Source of the DNA: Teredinibacter franksiae
GTDB taxonomy: Bacteria; Pseudomonadota; Gammaproteobacteria; Pseudomonadales; Cellvibrionaceae
Direction of reading: 5' to 3'
NCBI RefSeq assembly: GCF_014218805.1
Contig: NZ_JACJUV010000001.1
Coordinates: forward strand, 1,872,501-1,936,500
Length of the DNA: 64,000 nt
In this document: positions 17,192 through 26,893 of the stretch, in pieces
Position numbering within the stretch: position 1 is the stretch's first letter
How the letters are laid out: the number at the start of each line of letters is the position of its first letter
The notes under the pieces: generated by a model
Databases searched by the model: none
Seen by the model: the letters and a program-made list of their open reading frames with translations, nothing else
What the model was told of the DNA's origin: nothing
Program-made: the position numbers and the translations under genes

Positions 17192-18757
17192 CTACCGGAA
17201 CAATATCGCCGCCCCAACCCGGTCTATCAACATATTGCGGTAATACTCTGCCTTGGCAATCTGCAGAAATTCTAGCGGATTATAGTCGTCGGTTATGGGC
17301 CTTGCGCCCGCTGAAGAGATGTTAGTTTCCAGTTCGGCCAACCACCCCACCGTTGCTTCGGCATTGGGTAGGCGGGTGGGATCTAGCTCGGTATCCGATA
17401 CCATAAAGACATAGTCAGAAAATTCTGCGTGGGGTGATACCAAATAGCTTTTACGATGGGTGAATACGGAATCGAGTGTAGCGGCAATGGTTTGTACGGG
17501 TTTTAACTGGTCTTTATCGGTAAAGCCCACAAAGTTTATGGCTAACACGCCGCCGGGTTTTAACTTGGTTTTTAATTCACGCATCATTTCCTGGCTGAGC
17601 AGGTGAAAGGGTTCGGAGCCACCGGTAAAGCAGTCGTGAATAATGAGGTCGTAGGTATCGTTAAGCTGTTGCACTTGGTAGCGCGCATCACCGACAATCA
17701 CTTTACCCGTAGGCTTTAAATTGAAGTAAGCTTCAGCGGCATAAGCAACGGCCGGGTCGATTTCGATTGCATCGGTTTTAATGCCGTATTTTCCCAAGTC
17801 GGCCACTAAATGGCCCGCGCCCAAACCAATAAGCAGGGCGTTCTGTGAACCCGGCTTAAACCATGGCAGCATACGCACCACACTTTGATAACCCAGCAAA
17901 CCTTTGCCGCTAGGTAGATGTTCGGCACCGATGGTGGACGCATCGGACATTAACCAACGAGTTTTTTTTTCCTGGTGATCAACTACACGCACCCAGCCGT
18001 AATGGGTTTCTTGTTCAAAAACCACGTTGTACCCTTCCGTAGTGCGGCTGTCGGCATTGAATTGCCACAGCAGTGCGATGCACAAGCAAGACGCGGCTCC
18101 AAGCCATGGGACAAGGCGAACGGGGACATCTAGGCGATTTTTTTCGTAGAACGCTAATGCTAGGGACAAACACAAAAGCACCACCGCCACTGATAATAAA
18201 ATTGCGTAGGTGCCAAATATAGGTAATAGAAAAAACCCTAGCAACAATGTACCCACAACGCTACCCACCGTACTTATGGCATACACATTACCCGCCGTAG
18301 AACCGACACTTTCTAAACGCTCGGTGGCCATGCGTATAACAAAAGGGCCGGCCATACCTAAAAAGATCAACGGTGGCGTAAACAGAACAAAGGCACTGGC
18401 CAGTGCGCCAGCGCGCAAGCCCCAGCCATTAAACATTAATTGTACCGGCTCACTGATGAGGGGAATAATAGCCACCAGCACTGCACTTGCAAATACCGCG
18501 TGAGGTAAACGCAACCACACGCCTTTATCGGCACAACGCCCACCAATAGAGTAACCAATAGACAACGCCAGCAACGAAACCGATAACAGTGAAGACCACA
18601 CCACTAGGCTAACGCCATAGAATGGGCCGATGATGCGTGTACCTAGCAGTTCCACCATCATTACCGCCGCTCCGGTAATGGTAACGGTGCCATAAAAAAC
18701 CAGTTTGTCTAATGCGTGGTGTTTGCCATCGTGCGTTTTATTATTTTTGTTTTTCAT
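17192..18757 (-). CDS. Membrane-fused spermidine synthase-like protein
   Basis: A 521-residue protein with two parts. Residues about 15-235 contain seven or more membrane helices (VTITGAAVMMVELLGTRIIGPFYG opening, typical of the fused MFS/spermidine-synthase family). Residues about 260-480 form a Rossmann methyltransferase-like fold with LLIGLGAGHL, the acidic strand end DAIEIDP and VGDARYQ, matching spermidine synthase. The usual GGGDGG loop is replaced by GLGAGH, so aminopropyl transfer is uncertain. It has a good AGGTGG ribosome-binding site. The stop lies 45 bases from the IS right end. The substrate is unknown. Confidence 0.85.
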   Translation of the reverse strand: MKNKNNKTHDGKHHALDKLVFYGTVTITGAAVMMVELLGTRIIGPFYGVSLVVWSSLLSVSLLALSIGYSIGGRCADKGVWLRLPHAVFASAVLVAIIPLISEPVQLMFNGWGLRAGALASAFVLFTPPLIFLGMAGPFVIRMATERLESVGSTAGNVYAISTVGSVVGTLLLGFFLLPIFGTYAILLSVAVVLLCLSLALAFYEKNRLDVPVRLVPWLGAASCLCIALLWQFNADSRTTEGYNVVFEQETHYGWVRVVDHQEKKTRWLMSDASTIGAEHLPSGKGLLGYQSVVRMLPWFKPGSQNALLIGLGAGHLVADLGKYGIKTDAIEIDPAVAYAAEAYFNLKPTGKVIVGDARYQVQQLNDTYDLIIHDCFTGGSEPFHLLSQEMMRELKTKLKPGGVLAINFVGFTDKDQLKPVQTIAATLDSVFTHRKSYLVSPHAEFSDYVFMVSDTELDPTRLPNAEATVGWLAELETNISSAGARPITDDYNPLEFLQIAKAEYYRNMLIDRVGAAILFR

Positions 18758-18856
18758 ACAACCACCTGAATAAAAAAAGAATTATTGTGTTGTTATGTAC
18801 TGCATTAAGGCGCCTATTGTTTTGCACGGCTAGGTTTAGCCAGCTAACACCCTAGG

Positions 18857-19450
18857 CTAGATACAAATGCTGCCCGATACACGCACCCTTAGCGGTGCTG
18901 TGTCGCCGCCCTTCAGGCCAGTAAAACTAAAGGTTACCGTTTTACCCGGCTCTATGTCGGCGTTCCAGGAAAGGTATTCGCCGGTATAAGGGTTATTACC
19001 CGCGAGGGCTACATCGGTTGCCTCAAGAATGGTGGAGTCGTCTTCGTATTCCCAGTTTACCGACCAACCTGAAACGGTTTGGCTGCCTTTATTAATAAGG
19101 CGAATCTGCCCGGTAAATTCATATAGCGTTTCACCAGAAACAATATGTTCGCAGAGCACAAATTCTTTAGGTGTGTCAGCCTCTTCCTCATCCGGCTCTT
19201 CAAAAGGCTCTGCGGTTGGACTATTTTTTTGGGGTAGAGGAGTAGGCTGAGCAGCGACCTGCGGTCGCGGTGTTGCCTTAGGAGCCTTCGACACCTCATA
19301 TTGAGGCAGAGCTTCCTGCGACACTTGCGCCTGAGTGGTGCTCGGTAAAAGAGGGCTATTCTGAAGTGATATAAAGATTTTTACTGCCATTAGAGACAGC
19401 ACAGCCAACATCAGTACAACCAATGCATTTTTCTTGATTTTATTTTGCAC
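18857..19450 (-). CDS. Membrane-anchored CBM2-like protein
   Basis: A 197-residue protein starting at a GTG. It has a basic N-terminus and one uncleaved-looking membrane helix (ALVVLMLAVLSLMAVKIFI, about 9-28), then a Pro/Gln/Glu-rich linker (about 30-97), then a C-terminal domain of about 98 residues with the family 2 carbohydrate-binding pattern: GWSVNWEYEDDSTI, WNADIEPGKTVTFSFTG and two cysteines near the ends (LCEH and SICI). CBM2 modules bind crystalline cellulose or chitin. No catalytic domain is present. It may hold the cell or its surface enzymes on polysaccharide. It lies 262 bases downstream of the LPMO gene on the same strand. Confidence 0.75.
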   Translation of the reverse strand: MQNKIKKNALVVLMLAVLSLMAVKIFISLQNSPLLPSTTQAQVSQEALPQYEVSKAPKATPRPQVAAQPTPLPQKNSPTAEPFEEPDEEEADTPKEFVLCEHIVSGETLYEFTGQIRLINKGSQTVSGWSVNWEYEDDSTILEATDVALAGNNPYTGEYLSWNADIEPGKTVTFSFTGLKGGDTAPLRVRVSGSICI

Positions 19451-19548
19451 GTTAATTCAAAAATTTTAGAATTCCAAACGGATCTAACTTATGGGATAGT
19501 CGGATTTAGGCTTACCAAACACCAACACCCTTTGGAATTTAATGTGAA

Positions 19549-19586
19549 CCTATTAACCCAGCGATAATAATGGCGGGGCTAATAGG
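19549..19586 (-). terminator. Hairpin downstream of the LPMO gene
   Basis: CCTATTA at 19549-19555 pairs with TAATAGG at 19580-19586, with further CCC/GGG pairing inside. It lies about 125 bases after the LPMO stop and before the CBM2-like gene. No T-tract follows on the minus strand, so function is uncertain. Confidence 0.35.
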
Positions 19587-19711
19587 TGGGCATGAGTAAA
19601 TTCACCCTTGGGGTATTCCATCACTTGCTCGCTATAATCAAACAGAAACAAAATCCCGCCAGATATAATAGAGTAACAAGGAATGAAACACCGCCTACTT
19701 TATATGCCGGG

Positions 19712-20722
19712 TTAACCGCCACAGTTTCCTACAACGCTCCACGAACTATCACTACCGGGAGTAGTGGAGGTGTACCAATTGGCTTGGTAAATAACGCCCT
19801 GATACGCCATTTGATCGCCACTGTTCGCGTGATTATAAGAACCACCTGACCAGTCTTTGGCTGTCCAATTAGGGTACTCATTAATATTGCCGCAGTCCCC
19901 ATCAGAACTACTGCTAGACGAGCTAGAGCTACTTGAAGAACTCACACTACTGCTAGAAGAGCTTGAGCTACTTGAAGAGCTCACACTGCTGCTAGAAGAG
20001 CTTGAGCTGCTGCTAGAAGAGCTTGAGCTGCTGCCACCAAAAACAACATCCACACAACTAAAGAAACGCTCGTAAGTATGCTCATTACGTCCCCACTCCG
20101 CGAAAATCACATGGCGGCCAGCACGGTTAGGTACATTACAGCTCACTTTGACATGGCCTTGGCTTGTATCGGCCGTTACCTTGGAGTTACTGCCGAAATC
20201 ACCCGGTGTAATCTGCTCGTCACAGAAGGGCTCACTTTCAAAGTCATTCCATGTTAACTCACGGTTTGGGTTAAAACTGAAGCCTGGCTTGGTTATGTAA
20301 AACACCAAATCTTCAGTATCACTGAAGTGAGGGCCATAGTTAATATCCCATTCAAACGTCTGGTTACCGGAACTCATTGGTGATGTCGGCCAGTCTGCGG
20401 CCATGTCATAGGGGGCTGGGTCGAAGGTTTCACCGTCGAAGCCACATACACGTGTGGTATTTTTCACCACTTTGCGACCCTCATGGTGAGCCACAACACT
20501 CATAAAGTTATACCAGTGGGAGTTTTGTCCGCCAGCCGCAGCATACGCGGCAAATGCATCATCACACTTATCACTTGATGGGTTGTCTGGGGTTACTTCC
20601 TTCCCACAGTGCTGCTGGCGTGAAGGCGGTTTTTCAATATAGCCATGACTGAAAGCCATGGTGGACAAACCCATTAGGGCTAAAGCTGCCAAGCTTTTAA
20701 TAATTGTCTTCTTAACAAACAT
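19712..20722 (-). CDS. AA10 lytic polysaccharide monooxygenase with chitin-binding module
   Basis: A 336-residue secreted copper enzyme that oxidatively cleaves chitin or cellulose. The signal peptide (1-25, ending MAFS) leaves His26 as the mature N-terminus (HGYIEKPPSR). His26 and His132 (YGPHFSD) should form the copper brace, and the AA10 domain runs to about 229 (HVIFAEWGRNEHTYERFFSCVDVVF region). A serine linker broken by two valines (about 231-275) follows, typical of Cellvibrionaceae. The C-terminal 60 residues (CGNINEYPNW, SGDQMAYQGVIYQANWYTS, VGNC) form a CBM5/12/73-type chitin-binding module. The HGYIEKPPSR opening and this module suggest chitin as the main substrate. GGAG lies seven bases before the ATG. 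Confidence 0.95.
   Translation of the reverse strand: MFVKKTIIKSLAALALMGLSTMAFSHGYIEKPPSRQQHCGKEVTPDNPSSDKCDDAFAAYAAAGGQNSHWYNFMSVVAHHEGRKVVKNTTRVCGFDGETFDPAPYDMAADWPTSPMSSGNQTFEWDINYGPHFSDTEDLVFYITKPGFSFNPNRELTWNDFESEPFCDEQITPGDFGSNSKVTADTSQGHVKVSCNVPNRAGRHVIFAEWGRNEHTYERFFSCVDVVFGGSSSSSSSSSSSSSSSSVSSSSSSSSSSSSVSSSSSSSSSSSSSDGDCGNINEYPNWTAKDWSGGSYNHANSGDQMAYQGVIYQANWYTSTTPGSDSSWSVVGNCGG
19931..20029 (-). repeat. Tandem DNA repeats encoding the LPMO serine linker
   Basis: Two 39-base copies lie at 19931-19969 and 19970-20008 with only two mismatches. A 21-base unit is perfectly duplicated at 19988-20008 and 20009-20029. A degraded copy precedes them at about 19909-19930. The repeats could expand or shrink by slippage and so change linker length. 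Confidence 0.85.
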
Positions 20723-21292
20723 GATTTTCTCCAGAGAATTTAGAGTTATGTTATAGGTTCTTTAATTTCATCCATTAATTAGCATCGCCTCGCAGTAACA
20801 CTCATTAACTGAGTAGAAACCGTAGCGAGCAAACAACTCCTGAACTCAACCGATTCAGCTTTATTATTTTAAGGTTCAACTGTAACAACAGACAGATGCG
20901 CGCTTCCTGTGATGGTACACAAAGGTGCTCACATCGACTTAGGTTGTGGAACCAAAGTTTGCTGGCTTGATGGCCTGTTTTGAGACCGCGTTTATTTAGG
21001 TATTCCTGTTCTATTTATTATGATTGTTTAGAACGGATACAATCCAGAGCATCTAGCATGCTGAGCCCTCCTAGTATTCTCCATAATCGCTCAACAAATC
21101 AACAGAAAAACAACTGTTTAAGATGAAATAGACGCCAATCACATCACGTTATCAACAAGAAGTACTGAGCCAATAGCTACTTTCTATTGGCTCTATAACC
21201 CCAACCTATGCAAAGTTTTTTAGGGAACATTTATTTTACTGGTGAACTATTAACGCTTGCCGGGTTAGATCTACTCCGAAAAGTGCACAGCG
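20723..21292. other. Intergenic region upstream of the LPMO gene
   Basis: Some 570 bases with no credible gene. It should hold the LPMO promoter on the minus strand and the end of the rimO transcript. A CRP-like half-palindrome, TGTG-6-CACA, lies at 20908-20921, about 190 bases before the LPMO start. The only strong structure is the inverted repeat at 21167-21193. Confidence 0.6.
21167..21193 (-). terminator. Perfect 10-bp hairpin after rimO
   Basis: GAGCCAATAG at 21167-21176 pairs perfectly with CTATTGGCTC at 21184-21193 around a 7-base loop. It lies 100-126 bases downstream of the rimO stop on the minus strand. The following T-run is short and interrupted, so termination efficiency is unclear. 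Confidence 0.5.
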
Positions 21293-22618
21293 CTAGGTTT
21301 TTAGCTCCGCCCACAAGTCATACTCGTCGGCCGCGACAATTTTAGTTTTAACCATATCTCCAGGCTTGAGGTGGGCGGCATCTTCTACAATGACTACGCC
21401 ATCAATTTCCGGTGCATCGGCATAACTGCGACCCACTGCGTTGGGGCCTTCGGTTGAGTCGATTAAAACATCAAATTCACGGCCAATTTTATTGTGTAAG
21501 CGCGCCGTCGAAATTTTTTGTTGGGTTGCCATAAAACGGTCCCAACGCTCCTGTTTTAATTCGTCGGGAATGTGGTTGGGCAGCGCATTTGCAGCGGCGC
21601 CGTCAACAGGTGAATACTGGAAACAACCCACGCGGTCTAATTGCGCCTCTTCAAGCCACTGCAGTAAAAAGTCAAAATCGGCTTCGGTTTCTCCGGGGAA
21701 GCCCACAATAAAAGTGGAACGAATGGCCAAGTCTGGACATTGCACCCGCCAGTTTTTAATGCGGTCCAGTGTTTTTTCTTGGTGGGCCGGGCGCTTCATC
21801 GCTTTTAGCAAGCGAGGGCTTGCATGCTGAAAAGGAATGTCGAGATAGGGCAGAATTTTGTTTTCCGCCATAAGCGGAATAACTTCGTCTACGTGTGGGT
21901 AGGGGTATACATAGTGTAAGCGTGTCCACACACCCAGCTCGGAAAGCGCCTGACACATTTCCAACATACGGGTTTTTACCGGCCTGCCTTGCCAAAAACC
22001 GGTGCGGTATTTTAAATCTACACCGTAGGCACTGGTATCCTGTGAAATAACCAATATTTCTTTTGTGCCCGCCTTTACCAAGCGCTCCGCTTCGTCCAAC
22101 ACATCACCTACCGGGCGGCTGACTAAGTTTCCACGCATGGAAGGAATAATGCAAAACGAGCAGCGGTGATTACAGCCTTCGGAAATTTTTAGATATGCAT
22201 AGTGTCGCGGTGTAAGCTTTACACCCTGCGGCGGCACTAAATCGATAAGCGGGTTGTGGTTTTTTTCTTGGGGAACATACTGGTGCACCGCACCCATCAC
22301 TTCTTCGTAAGCTGCCGGGCCGGTTACACTTAATACATCCGGAAAAGATTCTTTGATGACTTTGGCATCGTTACCCTTACCCATGCAGCCGGTCACAATA
22401 ACTTTGCCATTTTCCTGCATGGCTTCGCTAATGGCTTCTAGCGATTCCTGTTTAGCTGAATCGATAAAGCCACAGGTGTTTACCACTACAAGGTCGGCAT
22501 TTTCGTAGCTGTTTACTACTTCGTAACCATCTATTTTTAACTGGGTAAGAATACGCTCAGAATCAACAAGTGCCTTGGGGCAGCCCAGTGATACAAAGCC
22601 AACTTTAGACTGGCTCAT
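21293..22618 (-). CDS. rimO: Ribosomal protein S12 methylthiotransferase RimO
   Basis: A 441-residue radical-SAM enzyme that adds a methylthio group to the conserved Asp of ribosomal protein S12. The N-terminal MTTase domain ([19 protein letters not shown], with further cysteines at VVNTCGFID and VTGCMGKG) binds one iron-sulfur cluster. The radical-SAM motif CNHRCSFC lies at about residues 149-156, followed by the RimO-type IIPSMRG. A C-terminal TRAM domain ends the protein. Length matches E. coli RimO (441). It appears to be a single-gene unit, followed by the hairpin at 21167-21193. Confidence 0.97.
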   Translation of the reverse strand: MSQSKVGFVSLGCPKALVDSERILTQLKIDGYEVVNSYENADLVVVNTCGFIDSAKQESLEAISEAMQENGKVIVTGCMGKGNDAKVIKESFPDVLSVTGPAAYEEVMGAVHQYVPQEKNHNPLIDLVPPQGVKLTPRHYAYLKISEGCNHRCSFCIIPSMRGNLVSRPVGDVLDEAERLVKAGTKEILVISQDTSAYGVDLKYRTGFWQGRPVKTRMLEMCQALSELGVWTRLHYVYPYPHVDEVIPLMAENKILPYLDIPFQHASPRLLKAMKRPAHQEKTLDRIKNWRVQCPDLAIRSTFIVGFPGETEADFDFLLQWLEEAQLDRVGCFQYSPVDGAAANALPNHIPDELKQERWDRFMATQQKISTARLHNKIGREFDVLIDSTEGPNAVGRSYADAPEIDGVVIVEDAAHLKPGDMVKTKIVAADEYDLWAELKT

Positions 22619-22717
22619 AAATATTTCTCTACATTTATCGGGTGATGCCTAGGGATGGCAATATATATACTTCGAAAAATCTTTGTGCTGTTTTTCGAAC
22701 TTGAATCTTTAGCGCGC

Positions 22718-23254
22718 TTATAGCCGCCGCTCTAAAACAGAGACTGCATTACCCTGTACTAAGCCTTTATGGCTAAAATCCCAATTGCGCTTACGGTAGA
22801 AGGCTTCTTTATCGCGGGTATAGAGCTTGAGGTGGCGAATATTATTTTCAGTGGCAAACAGGTGAATGAATTCGAGTAATTGTTGCCCCACCCCCTGATT
22901 GCGGTACTCTTCAAGCACGAACAAGTTAGTTACCCATTCAGTCGGATTTCGCTGTTTAGAAAACTGGTAGTAAACAATGCTAACCGAGCCAATAACTTTT
23001 TTAATGCCGTTTTCAGTCACCAACGCAACAAAAGTGCTTGGTACAGAGTTATCGTCAAAATGGGTGCGCAGGTTGTGTTCACGCTCGCGCACGTCTTCGC
23101 TAATATCGCGCTTAACCAGGGCCTGCGGCTTTCCAGCAATGCGGTAGCTGCGCAGCCATTCCTGATGGTGCCACTCGGCAACCAGGGCAACAAAACGCGG
23201 GAATTCTCGCAAGTTGCTAATTTCGGCTGTAATGCACGTCACAGAATCTTCCAT
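22718..23254 (-). CDS. GNAT-family N-acetyltransferase
   Basis: A protein of about 178 residues with a GNAT fold: VTNLFVLEEYRNQGVGQQLLEFI carries the acetyl-CoA pyrophosphate-binding loop (YRNQGVGQQL), and LKLYTRDKEAFYRKRNWDF is the typical C-terminal strand and helix. The substrate cannot be told from sequence. A GTG at 23266 would add four residues; I prefer the ATG at 23254, which has a GGATGG just upstream. It follows lipA closely, so it is probably co-transcribed with the lipoate genes, without an obvious functional link. Confidence 0.8.
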   Translation of the reverse strand: MEDSVTCITAEISNLREFPRFVALVAEWHHQEWLRSYRIAGKPQALVKRDISEDVREREHNLRTHFDDNSVPSTFVALVTENGIKKVIGSVSIVYYQFSKQRNPTEWVTNLFVLEEYRNQGVGQQLLEFIHLFATENNIRHLKLYTRDKEAFYRKRNWDFSHKGLVQGNAVSVLERRL

Positions 23255-23277
23255 AGAACCATCCACGGCGGTATCGA

Positions 23278-24279
23278 CTACTTTACCACTTCGCCGTGGG
23301 CTTGCTTGTCGGCATGGTACGACGATCGCACCAACGGCCCACAGGCAGCGCGCACGAAACCAAGCTCTTTTGCTACTGCACTGTACTCGTCAAACTCCGC
23401 GGGCTCCACGTAGCGCTCAACCGGCAAATGGTCTTTTGAGGGCTGCAGATACTGGCCGATAGTGAGCATATCAATATTGTGCTCGCGCATATCTTTGAGC
23501 ACCTCAAAAATTTCTTCCTTGGTTTCGCCAAGGCCAACCATTAAACCCGACTTAGTTAATACCTCTGGCTTGCGCGCTTTGTAATTTTTTAATAACTCTA
23601 ATGACCATTTATAGTTCGCGCCAGGACGTGACTGACGGTACAAGCGAGGAACGGTTTCCAAATTGTGATTGAATACATCCGGTGGTGCTTGTTCGAGAAT
23701 ATCCAACGCAATATCCATACGACCACGAAAATCTGGTGTTAAAATCTCCACCTCCAAATTAGGCGAAAGCCTGCGTGATTCGCGAATACAATCAGCAAAA
23801 TGCTGCGCCCCGCCATCACGTAAGTCATCGCGGTCTACCGAGGTAATAACCACATACTTTAACGTCATATTGGCAATGGCTTCCGCCAAGTGCTTGGGCT
23901 CGTTTGCATCCAGCGGATTAGGCTTGCCGTGGCCCACATCGCAGAAAGGGCAGCGGCGGGTACAGATGTCTCCCATAATCATAAAGGTTGCGGTACCGCC
24001 GCTGAAGCACTCGCCCAAATTGGGGCAATTGGCTTCTTCGCAAACAGTCGACAGTGAATTCTTTCGCAGTAATTGTTTAATGCGGGCTACTTCTGGGGAG
24101 CTGCTAACTTTTATGCGTATCCAGTCTGGCTTGCGCAACGGGGTATCGCTAGCAATTACTTTTACCGGAATGCGCTCTACCTTGTCGGCATCGCGCAACT
24201 TTTCACCCTGCTTAATTCGGCGAGTACGCTTTACCGGGGCAACGTCGCTGTTAGTGTCTGAACTGGTGGTATCGGTCAT
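23278..24279 (-). CDS. lipA: Lipoyl synthase LipA
   Basis: A 333-residue radical-SAM enzyme that inserts two sulfur atoms into octanoyl groups on lipoyl carrier proteins. Both cluster motifs are visible: the auxiliary cluster [12 protein letters not shown] (C-x4-C-x5-C) and the radical-SAM cluster CTRRCPFC (C-x3-C-x2-C), followed by DVGHGKP. A lysine/arginine-rich N-terminal extension of about 70 residues precedes the core, as in many gammaproteobacteria. It lies just downstream of lipB, the preceding step in the pathway. Confidence 0.98.
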   Translation of the reverse strand: MTDTTSSDTNSDVAPVKRTRRIKQGEKLRDADKVERIPVKVIASDTPLRKPDWIRIKVSSSPEVARIKQLLRKNSLSTVCEEANCPNLGECFSGGTATFMIMGDICTRRCPFCDVGHGKPNPLDANEPKHLAEAIANMTLKYVVITSVDRDDLRDGGAQHFADCIRESRRLSPNLEVEILTPDFRGRMDIALDILEQAPPDVFNHNLETVPRLYRQSRPGANYKWSLELLKNYKARKPEVLTKSGLMVGLGETKEEIFEVLKDMREHNIDMLTIGQYLQPSKDHLPVERYVEPAEFDEYSAVAKELGFVRAACGPLVRSSYHADKQAHGEVVK

Positions 24280-24321
24280 TCAATTATCTCTTGCGGTACT
24301 CTTTTAGACTCAATTTTAGAG

Positions 24322-24957
24322 TCAATTTTTTAACGGCTGCAGGTTGCGGATAAGCACCTGCATAAAAGGTTCGATAACCGTTTTCACACGCACATCATCT
24401 TCGACATAAGATTGTAGTTGCGTCATTTCCAACCCCTGATAACCACAGGGGTTGATTTTAAGAAACGGCTGTAAATCCATCTGAATGTTTATAGCTAAGC
24501 CGTGATAGCTACAACCCTTACGCACCCGCAAACCCAGGGAAGCAATTTTTTTGCCTTCCACATAGACACCGGGGGCATCGGCTTTGGCACCAGCCTCTAT
24601 AGCATAGCCGCCTAAAAATTCGATGACGCTGTTTTCCAAACAGGTAACAAGGTCGCGCACCCCTAACTTTAAGCGCCTAAGGTTCAGCAGCGGATAAACG
24701 ACTAACTGCCCCGGGCCGTGGTAGGTTACCTGCCCACCCCGGTCTGTAGCGACTACGGGAATGGGATCTGGATTAAGTAGATGCTCAGGCTTGCCTGCCT
24801 GCCCCTGGGTAAAAACCGGTAAGTGCTCTACCAGCCAAATTTCGTCGGCAGTCTCTTTAGTGCGAGTATCGGTATACGCACGCATGTTCTGCCATACACC
24901 CTCGTAGCTTTGCAGCCCGAGGTCACGAATAATAAAGTTGTGTGTGGGAGAAGACAT
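24322..24957 (-). CDS. lipB: Octanoyl-ACP:protein octanoyltransferase LipB
   Basis: A 211-residue enzyme that transfers octanoate from acyl carrier protein to lipoyl domains, giving the substrate for LipA. The family landmarks are present: [20 protein letters not shown], then [27 protein letters not shown] with the catalytic Lys and Cys, and INPCGYQG. Length is normal (about 213 in E. coli). It is transcribed between ybeD and lipA, the usual gammaproteobacterial order. Confidence 0.97.
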   Translation of the reverse strand: MSSPTHNFIIRDLGLQSYEGVWQNMRAYTDTRTKETADEIWLVEHLPVFTQGQAGKPEHLLNPDPIPVVATDRGGQVTYHGPGQLVVYPLLNLRRLKLGVRDLVTCLENSVIEFLGGYAIEAGAKADAPGVYVEGKKIASLGLRVRKGCSYHGLAINIQMDLQPFLKINPCGYQGLEMTQLQSYVEDDVRVKTVIEPFMQVLIRNLQPLKN

Positions 24958-24977
24958 CGAGAGGGCTACAACACAAT

Positions 24978-25271
24978 TTAAAGAACCATTTTGGTTTCAG
25001 ATAATTTTTTTAAATCGTCAAATATGGCCTGCAGCTGCTCAACGCCCGTCGCCGTAATAAACACCGTGACAGATTGAAATGAGCCCTTACTACTATCGCG
25101 CACCGTTACCTTAGCGGGATCGAAACCCGGTGCATGCACTTCCATAATATTAAGCACCGCCTCGCGATAGCTTGCGGTAGCAGTACCCATGGATTTAATA
25201 GGGTAATCCGGGCAGGGGAATTCAATTTTTGGTGGCTCTTGGTTAGAGCCACCATTGGGCGGATTATTCAT
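24978..25271 (-). CDS. ybeD: YbeD/DUF493 family protein
   Basis: A 97-residue protein starting at the ATG at 25271 ([10 protein letters not shown]), five bases after the dacA stop. A longer frame would overlap dacA needlessly. The body has the YbeD ferredoxin-like pattern ([17 protein letters not shown], then [31 protein letters not shown]). YbeD is conserved between dacA and lipB in many gammaproteobacteria. Its fold resembles regulatory ACT-like domains, but no function is firmly established. Confidence 0.92.
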   Translation of the reverse strand: MNNPPNGGSNQEPPKIEFPCPDYPIKSMGTATASYREAVLNIMEVHAPGFDPAKVTVRDSSKGSFQSVTVFITATGVEQLQAIFDDLKKLSETKMVL

Positions 25272-25275
25272 TCTT

Positions 25276-26463
25276 CTACTCCTCGAACATGCGGAGTACG
25301 GCGTCCCATGCCCGATCCAACAAACCGGCTTCGGCAATATCGGTGGCCGCAACCAAATCAGTTTCAATTAACAGTTCGCCGTCTAGCGTTACCTGTAGTT
25401 TACCCATCACCTGGCCTTTGGCAACCGGCGCTTCAATGTCGGCTTCCATTTGAATTTCAGCTTTGACTTTATCTTGCGCACCGCGTGGGATAGTCGCCGG
25501 CAGGTCCTTCGCTATTGTCAGGGTTAACTGTTGTGGCTCACCACCCCATACTCTCGTTTGCCCCAGCACTTCACCCGCACTGTAGAGCTTATGTGTTTGA
25601 TAGTAGCGAAAACCGTAGGCCAACAGCTTTTGCGACTCGACCGCACGCGAGCTTTCCGAACGCGTACCCATAACCACCGATACCAAGCGCATACCGTTGC
25701 GAACGGATGACGCAACCAAGCAGTAACCTGCTTCTTTTGTATGCCCGGTTTTAAGGCCGTCGACATACTTATTGGTAAATAATAGCTTGTTGCGGTTAGG
25801 CTGGTTTATGCCGTTATGTTTCAAATACCTTTCTGAATACAGCTTGTAGTGCTCGGGATGGTCATTGATCAGCGCGCGCGCCAATATAGACAGATCACGC
25901 GCGTTCGTTAAATGCCCTTCAGCAGGCCAGCCCGTTGCATTGCGAAAGTTCGAGCTGGTCATGCCCAATAACTGCGCCTGCTGGTTCATTACCTCGGCGA
26001 AGGCTTCCTCACTGCCAGCTATATGCTCAGCCAGCGCAATAGAAGCGTCGTTGCCCGACTGAATAATGACCCCACGAAGCATGTCGAGAACCGGAACTTC
26101 ACTGCCTTCTTTTAAGAACATGGTAGAGCTACCACTGGCACTCCCTCCGCGACGCCAAGCATCCACGCTTACGCGCACCAAGTCGGTTTCTTTAAGGCGA
26201 CCGGCATGAATTTCCTCGGAAACGATATAGCTGGTCATCATTTTTGTAAGGCTGGCGGGAGGCAATAGCTCATCGGCATTGCTTTCCACAATCACCTCGC
26301 CGGTGTCAGCATCGACCAACAGGTAAGCTTTTGCCGCCAACTGAGGTGGCGCAGGAATAATGACCTGAGCAGCCTGTACTTGGCCTCCCCAAACAAGCGA
26401 AAGAACGGCAAAAAAGCCCGATTTAAGCAAAAGCTTAGCGTCACGCGGTATGTGAAATCGCAT
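25276..26463 (-). CDS. dacA: D-alanyl-D-alanine carboxypeptidase (PBP5/6 type)
   Basis: A 395-residue periplasmic penicillin-binding protein that trims the terminal D-Ala from peptidoglycan pentapeptides. A signal sequence (about 8-32) is followed by the serine-peptidase domain with S71-x-x-K74 (SLTKMM), SGN (QSGNDAS) and KTG (DGLKTGHTKEAGYCLV). A beta-sandwich PBP5_C domain follows, and a C-terminal amphipathic helix (GLLDRAWDAVLRMFEE) should anchor it to the inner membrane. It heads the dacA-ybeD-lipB-lipA run, with the divergent diguanylate cyclase gene on its other side. Confidence 0.96.
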   Translation of the reverse strand: MRFHIPRDAKLLLKSGFFAVLSLVWGGQVQAAQVIIPAPPQLAAKAYLLVDADTGEVIVESNADELLPPASLTKMMTSYIVSEEIHAGRLKETDLVRVSVDAWRRGGSASGSSTMFLKEGSEVPVLDMLRGVIIQSGNDASIALAEHIAGSEEAFAEVMNQQAQLLGMTSSNFRNATGWPAEGHLTNARDLSILARALINDHPEHYKLYSERYLKHNGINQPNRNKLLFTNKYVDGLKTGHTKEAGYCLVASSVRNGMRLVSVVMGTRSESSRAVESQKLLAYGFRYYQTHKLYSAGEVLGQTRVWGGEPQQLTLTIAKDLPATIPRGAQDKVKAEIQMEADIEAPVAKGQVMGKLQVTLDGELLIETDLVAATDIAEAGLLDRAWDAVLRMFEE

Positions 26464-26893
26464 CGTTTAGAATATAACCTATATGAAGTTAGAAATGATT
26501 TAGAGGGGGGTATCCCGGCAAAGTGCCGCGATTGTATCAGTTTTGAGAAAAAAACCCGAATACAGCGCGCATTTCGGGGCTTGAACGGCCGCGCCTAACA
26601 TTGAGGCCAACCGCACATCGAAATTCCATACGGGTAAATCCACCCTCGACGCCGCTCCTCAGGCAGCCCCCATAAAGCCGCCCCGAGGACAAAAAGCCAC
26701 CCAAGCTATGTATACATTATTAGGCTCGCACACCGCATATCGCCAAACTCAGCCATACAGGTGGCAAATCCTCCGGCAGCTCAACGAGCCATCTATACTC
26801 ATAGATACTTCACTACCATTTTGCGGTACCCTAACGGAGCTGCCCGCATTGGAAGCGCGAAGTATTTAAAAGGACTCAATAAAGAAACGCAGT
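26464..26893. other. Divergent intergenic region, dacA / GGDEF gene
   Basis: 430 bases between divergent genes, expected to contain both promoters. A small stem, CGGCA-3-TGCCG, lies near 26517-26530. An open frame beginning at 26761 overlaps the GGDEF gene out of frame and has no protein-like character. I see no RNA gene or strong promoter. Confidence 0.5.

Noticed and set aside
19909..20029. CRISPR-like array
   Set aside because: The repeats are contiguous, have no unique spacers and encode a serine linker in frame.
20908..20921. CRP binding site upstream of the LPMO gene
   Set aside because: TGTG-6-CACA matches only partly and lies about 190 bases before the start. It is too weak to list as a site.
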